Assembly: GCA_031272185.1 (NCBI GenBank) | Contig: JAISUG010000028.1 | Location: 1-43,279 of the forward strand | Length of the DNA stretch: 43,279 nt | Direction of reading: 5' to 3' | Source of the DNA: Lachnospiraceae bacterium | Lineage (GTDB): Bacteria > Bacillota > Clostridia > Lachnospirales > Lachnospiraceae | Shown here: piece after piece, positions 15,335 through 22,951 of the stretch | Position numbering within the stretch: the first letter of the stretch is position 1 | Layout of the letters: the number at the start of each line of letters is the position of its first letter | Notes under the pieces: model-generated | Told to the model about the DNA's origin: nothing | Seen by the model: the letters and a program-made list of their open reading frames with translations, nothing else | Database searches by the model: none | Position numbers and translations under genes: made by a program

Positions 15335-16525
15335 ATGAGCAACCAGATTTTGGACGTGAAAGACATCCCCGCCCCCACCCTCACATTGGCGCCCATGGAC
15401 ATGGATGCGCTCACCAAGGCACAGGGCGAGATCGTCGCGGCCGCGGATGCGCCGCTCACCACCACGCCCCAGGCAGTCGCCGAACAGGCCCTGGACGACA
15501 GCAGCTTCACCGAAGAGGAGAAAAAGCAGATCGAGGACTTCGCCAAACAGATCGATTTGACCAACTCCAACCTCGTGCTGCAGTACGGCGCGGGCTCCCA
15601 GAAAAAGATGGCCGATTTTTCCGAGACCGCACTGGAAAATGTCAGGACCAAAGACCTGGGCGAAGTGGGCAATATGCTGGTCAGCGTGGTCACCGAGCTC
15701 AAGAGCTTCGACGCGGAGGAAGAAAGCAAGGGCCTGTTCGGTTTCTTCAAAAAGACCGGCGACCGCCTCACCTCCCTGAAGGCCAAGTACGACCGGGCGG
15801 AGGTCAACGTAAACAAGATCAGCGGCGTGCTGGAGGGGCACCAGATCACCCTGCTCAAGGACGTGGCCATCCTGGACAAGATGTACGAGCTGAACAAGAC
15901 ATATTTCAAGGAGATCTCCATGTACCTCCTCGCCGGCAAGAAACGCCTGGCCCAGGTCCGCAGCGAGGACCTGGCCGCGCTGCGCGAGAAAGCCGCCAAG
16001 AGCGGGCTGGCGGAGGACGCCCAGGAGGTGCGCGACCTGGACAACCTGTGCACCCGCTTCGAGAAGAAGCTCTACGACCTGGAGCTCACGCGCCAGATCT
16101 CCCTCCAGACCGCGCCCCAGATTCGCCTGATCCAAAACAACGACACGGTGATGGTGGAGAAGATCCAGTCCATCATCGTCAACACCATCCCCCTGTGGAA
16201 GAGCCAGATGGTGCTGGCCCTGGGGATAGCCCACTCCACCGACGCCGCTAAGGCATCCCGGCAGGTCACCGACATGACCAACGAGCTCCTCAAGAAAAAC
16301 GCGGCCACACTGAAAACCGCCACCATCGAAACAGCACGGGAAAGCGAGAGGGGCATCGTGGACATCGAGACATTGGTCCAGACCAACCAGTCACTCATCT
16401 CCACGCTGGACGAAGTGATGAAGATCCAGCAGGACGGGCATGCGAAACGCCAGGCCGCCGAGGCCCAGATGCACCAGATGGAAGCCCAGCTCAAAACCAA
16501 GCTGCTGGAACTGTCCCAGAAATGA
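15335..16525 (+). CDS. telA: TelA/YaaN family protein (toxic anion resistance)
   Basis: 396 residues from the ATG at 15335 (MSNQILDVKDIPAP) with a strong aaggagg; this start fits better than the frame opening at 15302. The protein is soluble and largely alpha-helical, with long heptad-like helices throughout (KKQIEDFAKQIDLTNSNLVLQYG, ELLKKNAATLKTATIETARESE). It matches the TelA family in length and in the IVDIETLVQTNQSLISTLDEVMKIQ segment. TelA homologues are linked to tellurite resistance or envelope stress, without a defined biochemical activity. It lies 248 bp downstream of xpaC, probably in the same transcript. No terE/terD-type genes are nearby, so a tellurite role should not be assumed. 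Confidence 0.9.
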   Translation: MSNQILDVKDIPAPTLTLAPMDMDALTKAQGEIVAAADAPLTTTPQAVAEQALDDSSFTEEEKKQIEDFAKQIDLTNSNLVLQYGAGSQKKMADFSETALENVRTKDLGEVGNMLVSVVTELKSFDAEEESKGLFGFFKKTGDRLTSLKAKYDRAEVNVNKISGVLEGHQITLLKDVAILDKMYELNKTYFKEISMYLLAGKKRLAQVRSEDLAALREKAAKSGLAEDAQEVRDLDNLCTRFEKKLYDLELTRQISLQTAPQIRLIQNNDTVMVEKIQSIIVNTIPLWKSQMVLALGIAHSTDAAKASRQVTDMTNELLKKNAATLKTATIETARESERGIVDIETLVQTNQSLISTLDEVMKIQQDGHAKRQAAEAQMHQMEAQLKTKLLELSQK

Positions 16526-16624
16526 GCAATTCCAAATATGTTCACCCCCCGGCCGGCCGCGCCCCGTGACGCATGGCGCCGAAAGGCCGCAGGGGCAAGA
16601 GATTCCAACTACACTCACTCGAAG

Positions 16625-16650
16625 AGCCCGGCAGGTTTCTATCCGCCGGG
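16625..16650 (-). terminator. Inverted repeat at the vsr 3' end, possible terminator
   Basis: Perfect 7-bp arms gcccggc and gccgggc with a 12-nt loop that contains the vsr stop codon. Minus-strand sequence after the stem is only mildly T-rich, so termination is uncertain. It lies between the converging telA and vsr. Confidence 0.35.
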
Positions 16651-17166
16651 CCCGTCCATATCCGCGAACTCCTCTATCCCCACCTGGAAGATCGCATCCC
16701 GGACTTCCCGGACGCATAGATCCAGATGCTTCTTGATGTCCTCGCCCCAGAAATGCAGCGAGACCCAACCCATCTGCCGCAGCGTGATGTCGGCGGCGTT
16801 GTCGCGGATCATGTTCCGCTGGATCTTGTTGATCCAGAAATCCCGGTTGGAATGGATGGACGCCTGCTTCGTTTCCCAGTCCTTGCCATGCCAGAACTCC
16901 CCATCGCAAAACACCGCGACCCTGTACTTCGTGATGGCGATGTCAGGGGTGCCGGGCAGCGCCTTGTAGTTCTTGCGGTAACGCACCCCCGAGTGCCACA
17001 GCGCTTTCCGGAACACCGTCTCGATGGACGTGTCCCGGCTGCGTATGCGGCTCATGGTGTACGAACGCACCTCTTCCGGCGTGCGTGCGGGCTTGGTATT
17101 CGCAGATTTGGCTTTGACGGATTTGGTTTGGGTAGGTCCCCTTTTTTTCTTCGACGTCCGCGCCAT
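16639..17166 (-). CDS. vsr: Very short patch repair endonuclease (Vsr-like)
   Basis: 175 residues using the ATG at 17166 (MARTSKKKRG), preceded by a G-rich tract; in-frame ATGs at 17193 and 17247 are alternatives. Seen: a basic N-terminal tail, then TPEEVRSYTMSRIRSRDTSIE, LPGTPDIAITKYRVAVFCDGEFWHGKDW and FWINKIQRNMIRDNAADITLRQMGWVSLHFWGEDI, the Vsr core with catalytic Asp in PGTPDI and the zinc/active-site FWHG region. Vsr nicks T:G mismatches arising from deaminated 5-methylcytosine and usually sits beside a cytosine methyltransferase. None is visible in this window. It follows the HisA-like gene by 86 bp on the same strand. Confidence 0.85.
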   Translation of the reverse strand: MARTSKKKRGPTQTKSVKAKSANTKPARTPEEVRSYTMSRIRSRDTSIETVFRKALWHSGVRYRKNYKALPGTPDIAITKYRVAVFCDGEFWHGKDWETKQASIHSNRDFWINKIQRNMIRDNAADITLRQMGWVSLHFWGEDIKKHLDLCVREVRDAIFQVGIEEFADMDGPGG

Positions 17167-17252
17167 ATGCCCCCCAGCCCTGCAAACATCCATCTGTTCT
17201 TTGTCATCGCCGGCCAGCCAAAGCACCGCCAGGTGGCCAGGTTCCATGTTGA

Positions 17253-17852
17253 TTATAGCTTGGCCTCGCCTGCGAACCCAGCCACATTTCCCTGCTCCAG
17301 GACCGTCGGGTCTTTCCCCATGACTATGAGTGGGTGGGGCGCGGCGGATATGGCCGCCAGATCCTCGGCGCTTGGGTGGAAACACTTCAGGACGAACTGC
17401 GTCGCCCCCAGCTCCAGATACCCAGGGATCCGGGCCAGGAAAGACACGTCCGCCAGGTACACATAGGTCTTCCCCCCGCCGTATGTCTCGGCGGTTTCCT
17501 TCACACAGGCGATTTCATTGTCGTGGCGCGCATCGAAAAAAACCGCGGCTGCCCCCGCACCCATGTAGTCCGCCACCACCGACATCCGCTTGGCGCTGCC
17601 GCCGATATAGACCGGGGCAGGGCACGCCTTGCAGACCTCCCCCAGCACCGCCACGGTGTCCGCATATTCCTGCGGGTCCGTGGAAAGGTCGTCCAGCATC
17701 AGCGCATCCGCGCCGCCCCGGGCAAGCCCCACCGCCAGTTCTGCGGCATCCGTCCCTAACGCATAGGCGGCATCGCCCAGGATATTCACCGGCGCCCGCC
17801 CTTTAAGCCCGAACACCGGGATATGCAGTTTCCCTGCCACTTTCTTTTCCAT
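17253..17852 (-). CDS. Orphan HisA/HisF-like barrel domain
   Basis: 199 residues from the ATG at 17852 (MEKKVAGKLHIPVFGLKG) with gaggaggg upstream; a frame open to 17969 is an alternative. The sequence follows a phosphoribosyl-binding barrel pattern: GLARGGADALMLDDLS, PAPVYIGGSAKRMSVVADYMGAGAAAVFFDA, and the late LIVMGKDPTVLEQGNVAGFAGEA. It resembles the HisA-like N-terminal domain that many Lachnospiraceae carry fused to HisI/HisE. The catalytic Asp expected after the first strand appears replaced (PVFGLKG instead of PCLDVKD), so it is probably not an active isomerase. The cyclohydrolase/pyrophosphatase part is absent and vsr follows instead. No other his gene is present. Confidence 0.6.
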   Translation of the reverse strand: MEKKVAGKLHIPVFGLKGRAPVNILGDAAYALGTDAAELAVGLARGGADALMLDDLSTDPQEYADTVAVLGEVCKACPAPVYIGGSAKRMSVVADYMGAGAAAVFFDARHDNEIACVKETAETYGGGKTYVYLADVSFLARIPGYLELGATQFVLKCFHPSAEDLAAISAAPHPLIVMGKDPTVLEQGNVAGFAGEAKL

Positions 17853-18028
17853 AAACCCCTCCTCACCACAGCTCCCTTCCCCTGGCTCCCCCCAGTCCAT
17901 CTCATCATAGGGTCCTTCACGCCCGCCGAAATCCGCCGCACATAAAGCGATTGATTCTGCGTTGCTCATCGGTCAGATACGTTCGGTATCTTCCCTCTTC
18001 GCGCCTTGACAAAATCGCTTTTTCTTCG

Positions 18029-18066
18029 TCTCAACTATGCGCAAGGTTTAGTCGGCGGAGCAATAC
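18029..18066 (-). repeat. Dispersed 38-bp element, copy 2 (leader of the HisA-like gene)
   Basis: Same blocks and spacing as 9908-9945 and 1917-1953, with core gcgcaaggttta at 18039. It starts almost exactly at the transcription start predicted from the minus-strand promoter at 18069-18097, so here it would be the 5' end of the mRNA. Confidence 0.7.
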
Positions 18067-18068
18067 AG

Positions 18069-18097
18069 AGTATATACCAGCCGCCGATATATGTCAA
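18069..18097 (-). promoter_or_regulatory. Promoter for the HisA-like gene (and possibly vsr)
   Basis: Minus strand: consensus -35 TTGACA (18092-18097), 17-bp spacer, -10 TATACT (18069-18074). The leader to ATG 17852 would be about 210 nt. The 503-bp gap 17853-18355 also contains the divergent yedE promoter and no gene. Confidence 0.75.
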
Positions 18098-18152
18098 CCA
18101 TGCACTCATAGACTTTTTCTATAATGCGCACCCCGTCCACATGTTTTTCTAT

Positions 18153-18181
18153 TGGACATGGGCAATGGGTTTCTGTATGAT
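18153..18181 (+). promoter_or_regulatory. Promoter for yedE-tusA
   Basis: Plus strand: -35 TGGACA (18153-18158), 17-bp spacer, -10 TATGAT (18176-18181), about 175 bp before the yedE ATG. A lone TATAAT at 18120 lacks a partner -35. Confidence 0.55.
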
Positions 18182-18355
18182 GTTATTGGCTGAAAGCGTT
18201 TCGCTCTTCTGCTATATATTCCAACAGGGGCAGTTATTCACAGCCCCGGCAACGCATATGGAAAGGGAAGATAGCCGGACGGCGGTGGGTTTGCGGCGGT
18301 GGGTTTGCGGCGGTCTGGCGAGAAGATAGACAACATACATTGAAAGGGGAGAGTT

Positions 18356-19483
18356 ATGGGTGTGGGATTGGATCTGAGCAGTTCTAAAGCAAGGCTGGCG
18401 CTGGGCGGGGCCATCATGGGTGTGGTGGCGGCATGCCTGGCGGTTTTCGGGAACCCGAAAAACATGGCCATCTGCACGGCGTGCTTCATCAGGGACATCG
18501 CGGGGGCCCTGAAACTCCAGACCGTGGAGACCGTGCAGTATTTCCGCCCGGAAATCGTGGGGATCGTCCTGGGGGCGTTCATCATCGCCCTGCTGGCCAA
18601 GGAGTTCAAAGTCACGGCGGGGTCCGCGCCCCTCGTCCGGTTTTTGCTGGGCTTCATGATGATGGTGGGCGCGCTGGTGTTTTTGGGGTGCCCGCTGCGC
18701 ATGGTGCTGCGGCTGTCCGCCGGGGACCTGAATGCGCTGGTTGGGCTCATCGGCTTTGCGCTGGGCGTCTTCACCGGCACCTTCGCCCTCAAGCGCGGCT
18801 TTAGCCTGGGGCCCGCCCACCCCACCGCCGCGCCCAACGGCTATGTGCTCCCGGCTTCATTGTTGGTGCTGCTGGTATTGAGCGTCGCCACCGCAGGGCT
18901 CTTCGCCGTCAGCGAAAAAGGCCCCGGCAGCCTCCATGCGCCCGTCATCGCATCCCTTGTGGGCGGCCTGGTGTTTGGCGCGGTGGCGCAGCGCTGCCGC
19001 ACCTGCTTCGCGGGGAGCATCCGGGACATCATCCTGATGGGAAACTTTGACCTGATCTCCATCATCGGCGGCATCTTCGTGGTCATGCTGGTTTACAATG
19101 TGATCACCGGCAACTTCAACCTGTCATTCACCGGGCAGCCGGTGGCGCACGCCCGGCACCTTTGGAACCTCCTGGGCATGTATGTGGTAGGGTTCGCCGC
19201 GGTGCTTGCGGGCGGCTGCCCCCTGCGCCAGCTGATCATGGCCGGGCAGGGCTCCGGCGACGCGGCGGTCACTTTCCTGGGGCTGCTCATCGGCGCCGCC
19301 TTCGCGCACAACTTCAAACTCGCCTCCGGCGCCGCGGCGGCGGCCACCGCCGATACGGCGGCTGTCCCAGGCGGTCCGGGCCTTAACGGCCAGATCGCGG
19401 TCATCGCCTGCATCCTGGTGCTGTTCGTCATAGGTTTCGGGATGAAGCCAAGGGAAAGCGCGACCGCTAAAGCGGCGGCATAG
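18356..19483 (+). CDS. yedE: YedE-family putative selenium transporter
   Basis: 375 residues, preceded by aggggag 6 nt before the ATG. It is a polytopic membrane protein of about ten helices with an internal duplication typical of YeeE/YedE (sulfur-transport domain). Each half has a CxxC-like or Cys-Phe motif followed by RD (CTACFIRDIAG near 42 and RCRTCFAGSIRD near 215) and a GCPLR loop (near 120 and 283). YeeE homologues import thiosulfate; the YedE subgroup travels with selenium-utilisation genes and is thought to handle a selenium species. Context agrees: tusA follows and ygeW/Y/X lie opposite. The C-terminus has an Ala-rich loop (ASGAAAAATADTAA). The substrate is inferred, not shown. Confidence 0.9.
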   Translation: MGVGLDLSSSKARLALGGAIMGVVAACLAVFGNPKNMAICTACFIRDIAGALKLQTVETVQYFRPEIVGIVLGAFIIALLAKEFKVTAGSAPLVRFLLGFMMMVGALVFLGCPLRMVLRLSAGDLNALVGLIGFALGVFTGTFALKRGFSLGPAHPTAAPNGYVLPASLLVLLVLSVATAGLFAVSEKGPGSLHAPVIASLVGGLVFGAVAQRCRTCFAGSIRDIILMGNFDLISIIGGIFVVMLVYNVITGNFNLSFTGQPVAHARHLWNLLGMYVVGFAAVLAGGCPLRQLIMAGQGSGDAAVTFLGLLIGAAFAHNFKLASGAAAAATADTAAVPGGPGLNGQIAVIACILVLFVIGFGMKPRESATAKAAA

Positions 19484-19621
19484 CGCGGCACGATACCAAA
19501 CCGCGATACCAAACCACGACCCCATCCCCAGGCGGACTTGCCTATCCATTTCATGCGGGCCGGCTATTTTCGCCCGAGGTGGGGGTCGCGAAACCCTGAA
19601 GCGGTTCTATGGAGGTTTCCC

Positions 19622-19828
19622 ATGATAGAAGTCGATGCACGGGGGCTGTCCTGCCCCGAACCCCTCATGCTGGTGGACAAGGCCTGGAAAGCCCATCCCG
19701 GCGAAACGCTGCGTGTCCTCGTTTCGGAAGTGTTCGTTAAGACCAACGTGGAGAAATTCGCCAAAAGCAAAGGCAAAAAATCCACCGCCGCCCCCACAGA
19801 CGACGGGTTTGCGCTGACCATCGAGTGA
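19622..19828 (+). CDS. yedF: TusA-like sulfurtransferase (YedF N-terminal domain type)
   Basis: 68 residues from the ATG at 19622 (MIEVDARGLSCPEPLMLVDKA) with ggaggt upstream. It has the TusA fold signature with active Cys11 in CPEP and the segment ETLRVLVSEVFVKTNVEKFAKSKG. Selenium-linked YedF proteins are usually about 200 residues, with a C-terminal DsrE-like domain. That domain is missing and only 113 bp separate this stop from ygeW, so this is a stand-alone TusA module. It probably accepts or passes persulfide or perselenide in partnership with YedE. It lies 138 bp after yedE and is likely co-transcribed. Confidence 0.85.
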   Translation: MIEVDARGLSCPEPLMLVDKAWKAHPGETLRVLVSEVFVKTNVEKFAKSKGKKSTAAPTDDGFALTIE

Positions 19829-19854
19829 TTTGTAGTGTTGGCCGCGATGGGTTC

Positions 19855-19931
19855 CCTGCATCTTCCGCGCCTTGCCCCTCTTTTCCAGGGCTTCCGGCGT
19901 GGCAGCCGGATCACGGAACTTCGCTGGGATC
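19855..19931 (-). repeat. Downstream copy of the ygeW 3' end
   Basis: The segment about 19860-19931 repeats, with some 10-15 percent differences, the last 25 codons of ygeW at about 19949-20020 (offset 89 bp; shared runs include ctcttttccagggcttcc). It is non-coding in its position between the converging tusA and ygeW. Confidence 0.8.
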
Positions 19932-19941
19932 AGCCATCCCT

Positions 19942-21144
19942 CTACTGCACCTTCCGCACCTTGCCTCTCTTTTCCAGGGCTTCCAGCGTGACCGCAGGGT
20001 CACGGAACTTCGCCAGGAAGATCATCGCGGCGATGATATAGGGTTTGAAGCTGGCCTGTTTGTACAGGGGGGTGCGGTAGCGGTCGAACACCGAGGCATC
20101 CACCTCCCCCGCTTCGCAGCTCACCCCGGTGATGTCGGCGGGCAGGCAGTGGAGGTAGAGGGCCTTCCCGCCCCTGGTGGTCTTCATCAGTTCCTCCGTG
20201 CAGGCCCAGTCCTTGTGTTGGGCATTTTGCGCCAGCAGCTCCTTTTCCAATGCCTTGATGCCATCGCCATCCCCTGCGCCGTACAGGTCGGTGCGTTTCT
20301 CCATGGCCGCGTATGGCGCCCAACTCTTGGGGTAGACGATGTCCGCATCCCGGAAAGCCTCTGCCATGCTGTATGTCTTGGTGAACGAACCCTGGGACCT
20401 GGCAGCATTAGCCCCCGCCACTTTCTCCACGTCCCCCATGACCTCGTAGCCTTGGGGGTGCGCCAGGACCACATCCATCCCGAAACGGGTCATGAGGCCG
20501 ATGACGCCCTGGGGCACGCTCAGGGGCTTCCCATAGGAGGGGGAATACGCCCAGGTCATGGCGAGCTTCTTGCCTTTGAGGTTTTCCACCCCGCCGAAAG
20601 TGTGGATGATGTGGAGCATGTCCGCCATGCACTGGGTGGGGTGGTCGATGTCGCACTGGAGGTTCACCAGGGTAGGTTTCTGCTCCAGGATGCCATCCGC
20701 GTGCCCCTGGGCCACCGCATCCACCACCTGGTGCATGTAGGTGTTGCCCTTGCCGATGTACATGTCGTCCCGGATGCCGATGACGTCCGCCATGAATGAG
20801 ATCATGTTGGCGGTCTCCCGCACGGTCTCCCCGTGGGCTATCTGGGATTTCCCCTCGTCCAGGTCCTGGACTTCCAGCCCCAGCATGTTGCAGGCGGAAG
20901 CGAAGGAAAACCGGGTCCGGGTGGAATTGTCCCGGAACAATGAGACGCCCAGCCCGCTGTCAAACACCTTGGTGGAAATATTTGCCTCCCGCAGGGAGCG
21001 CAGCGCATCCGCCACCGCGAACACCGCCGCCAGCTCCTCGTCGGTCTTTTCCCATGTCAGGAAAAAATCCCCCTCGTACATATCCCCGAAATGCAGTCCC
21101 CGCAGTTGCTCGATGTAAGTCTTCAGTGCCTGTTTCGTTTCCAC
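19942..21144 (-). CDS. ygeW: Knotted carbamoyltransferase YgeW
   Basis: 400 residues from GTG 21144 (preceded by aaaggga); the longer frame begins with TTG and lacks an RBS. It is very close to the E. coli YgeW pattern: FLTWEKTDEELAAVF, carbamoyl-phosphate loop FRDNSTRTRFSFASA, DEGKSQIAHGETVRETANMISF, NLQCDIDHPTQ, MTWAYSPSYGKPLSVPQG and YLHCLPADITGVSC. It belongs to the trefoil-knotted transcarbamylases; the substrate remains unsettled, with ureido compounds or purine-breakdown intermediates proposed. It is the last gene of the minus-strand ygeX-ygeY-ygeW set. A partial copy of its 3' end follows the stop. Confidence 0.96.
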   Translation of the reverse strand: METKQALKTYIEQLRGLHFGDMYEGDFFLTWEKTDEELAAVFAVADALRSLREANISTKVFDSGLGVSLFRDNSTRTRFSFASACNMLGLEVQDLDEGKSQIAHGETVRETANMISFMADVIGIRDDMYIGKGNTYMHQVVDAVAQGHADGILEQKPTLVNLQCDIDHPTQCMADMLHIIHTFGGVENLKGKKLAMTWAYSPSYGKPLSVPQGVIGLMTRFGMDVVLAHPQGYEVMGDVEKVAGANAARSQGSFTKTYSMAEAFRDADIVYPKSWAPYAAMEKRTDLYGAGDGDGIKALEKELLAQNAQHKDWACTEELMKTTRGGKALYLHCLPADITGVSCEAGEVDASVFDRYRTPLYKQASFKPYIIAAMIFLAKFRDPAVTLEALEKRGKVRKVQ

Positions 21145-21211
21145 TGTTCCCACGCTCCCTTTCCTATCTCTCACATATGTCCATATCTTCCGCTGCACAG
21201 CCAACCATATC

Positions 21212-21547
21212 CTACTTCACATAGTTACCCGGCGCCGCCGCATACACCGCATCTTCCCACAGCCGCACTTCCGCCGTGCACTACCAGATATACCCCTACT
21301 TCACATAGTTACCCGGCAACGCCGCATACACCACATCGACCTGCAGCCGCACTTCCGCCGTGCGCTACCAGGGATACCTCTACTTCATATACTTTCTCGG
21401 CGCCGCCGCATACACCGCATCTTCCCACAGCCGCACTTCCGCCGTGCGCTACCAGATATACCCCTACTTCACATAGTTACCCGGCAGCGCCGCATACACC
21501 GCCGCGCAGGTCACCAGGTCCGCCTTCCATGTGCGCTCGTTGGGCGC
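21212..21547 (-). repeat. 84-bp tandem array built from the ygeY 3' end (3 extra copies)
   Basis: ctacttca (complement of the stop region) begins units at 21212, 21296 and 21380, with the genuine gene end at 21464, all exactly 84 bp apart. Each copy would encode a variant of the YgeY C-terminus ([11 protein letters not shown]-like) ending in TAG, in the same frame as ygeY. The copies differ at scattered bases. Confidence 0.9.
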
Positions 21548-22768
21548 ATGGGCCTGGGCCTCCTTGCCCGGGCCAAACCCGATGCATGGGATGTGGTTGC
21601 GCCCCATGATGGACACACCGTTGGTGGAAAATGTCCATTTGTCCGTGCGGGGTTCCCCATAAAGCCCCCGGTATGCCGCTTCCATGGCCTGGGTCACCGG
21701 ATGGTCTTTCGGGATGACCCAGGTGGGGAAATAGCATTCGATGGGGTAAGTCAGCCCGGTGTATGAGGGGCGGGCGTACTCGTACATGATCACCTTGGCG
21801 CCGTACTTGCGGACATGGGGCAGCGCCCGTATCTCTTCCAGGCAGCTCTCCCAGGTCTCCCCGGCTGTCATGCGCCGGTCCAGGGAGATCGCGCAGGAAT
21901 CCGCCACCGCGCAGCGGCTGGGGGAAGTGAAAAAGATCTCCGAAGTGGTGACGGTGCCCCGCCCCAGGAACCTGGCCTCTTCCCATTCTTTGTTGTAGGC
22001 ACTGTCCAGCATCTTCACCAGGCCGATGATCTTTTGCGTATCCCCATTTATATCGTTATCGTTGAGCGCGCGGATGTCCTGGAGGATGTCCGCCATCTTG
22101 TAGATGGCGTTGTCCCCCCGCTCCGGTGCGGAACCATGGCATGAGATGCCCTCCACTTCCACCCGAATTTCCATGCGCCCCCGCTGCCCCCTGTATATGC
22201 CGCCGTCCGTAGGCTCCGTGGACACCACGAAGTCCGGGCGGATCTTGTCTTCATTTATAATGTACTGCCAGCACAGCCCGTCGCAGTCCTCTTCCTGGAC
22301 CGAACCCACCACCAGCACCCGGAACCGCCCGTCCGTAAGCCCCAGGTCCTTCATGATCTTGGCGCCGTACACCGCGGACACGATGCCCCCCAGCTGGTCG
22401 CTGGTACCCCGCCCGCCGATCTCCGTGTCGGACTCGAACCCCTCGTAGGGGTCAAACTCCCAGTTCTTGCGGTTCCCGATGCCCACCGTGTCGATGTGGG
22501 CGTCAAAAGCGATGAGGGGCTTTCCTATGCTCGCCGGCCCCGCCGCCGCATCCGCCCCTGCCCCCGGTTCCCCCATATACCCCAGCACGTTGCCCATGGG
22601 GTCGATGTCCACCCGGTCGAAACCCACCTTGCGCATCTCCTGGGCGATGCGGTCAATGTGGCCTTTCTCGCCGCAGCTCTCCCCTGGGATGCGCACCAGG
22701 TCCCGCAGGAACGCCGTCATGTCTTTCTCATACCCCTGCGCCGCCAGTTTGATCTTCTCATAGTCCAT
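21464..22768 (-). CDS. ygeY: YgeY-family selenium-metabolism-linked metallohydrolase
   Basis: 434 residues from the ATG at 22768 ([31 protein letters not shown]) after a ggaaagg; the 44 upstream codons look spurious. It is an M20-type dizinc peptidase/deacetylase fold: [59 protein letters not shown] and a late HAPNER. All expected metal or catalytic positions are visible. A short Gly/Ala-rich insertion ([17 protein letters not shown], about 68-84) sits before the first metal motif. It co-occurs with YgeW and YgeX in a putative Se-dependent pathway (family knowledge). It lies between ygeX (183 bp) and ygeW. Confidence 0.95.
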   Translation of the reverse strand: MDYEKIKLAAQGYEKDMTAFLRDLVRIPGESCGEKGHIDRIAQEMRKVGFDRVDIDPMGNVLGYMGEPGAGADAAAGPASIGKPLIAFDAHIDTVGIGNRKNWEFDPYEGFESDTEIGGRGTSDQLGGIVSAVYGAKIMKDLGLTDGRFRVLVVGSVQEEDCDGLCWQYIINEDKIRPDFVVSTEPTDGGIYRGQRGRMEIRVEVEGISCHGSAPERGDNAIYKMADILQDIRALNDNDINGDTQKIIGLVKMLDSAYNKEWEEARFLGRGTVTTSEIFFTSPSRCAVADSCAISLDRRMTAGETWESCLEEIRALPHVRKYGAKVIMYEYARPSYTGLTYPIECYFPTWVIPKDHPVTQAMEAAYRGLYGEPRTDKWTFSTNGVSIMGRNHIPCIGFGPGKEAQAHAPNERTWKADLVTCAAVYAALPGNYVK

Positions 22769-22951
22769 GATATACTTCTGCCTTTCCACTTCGTCACTGC
22801 TTCGCCACAAACCCACCCTGCAGAATGTGCAGGCGTGTCTACGCATTTCTTGACACCTTACGGCATCGGTCAAACCTCTATATGATCGGTCCGTGCGCAA
22901 ATCCCTGTCTGCCCCAACCAGGCAAATATGCCCACGGGCTATAACCCTTCC

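Noticed and set aside
18115-18126. TATAAT at 18120 as the yedE promoter
   Set aside because: No acceptable -35 at 16-18 bp; the pair at 18153-18181 fits better.
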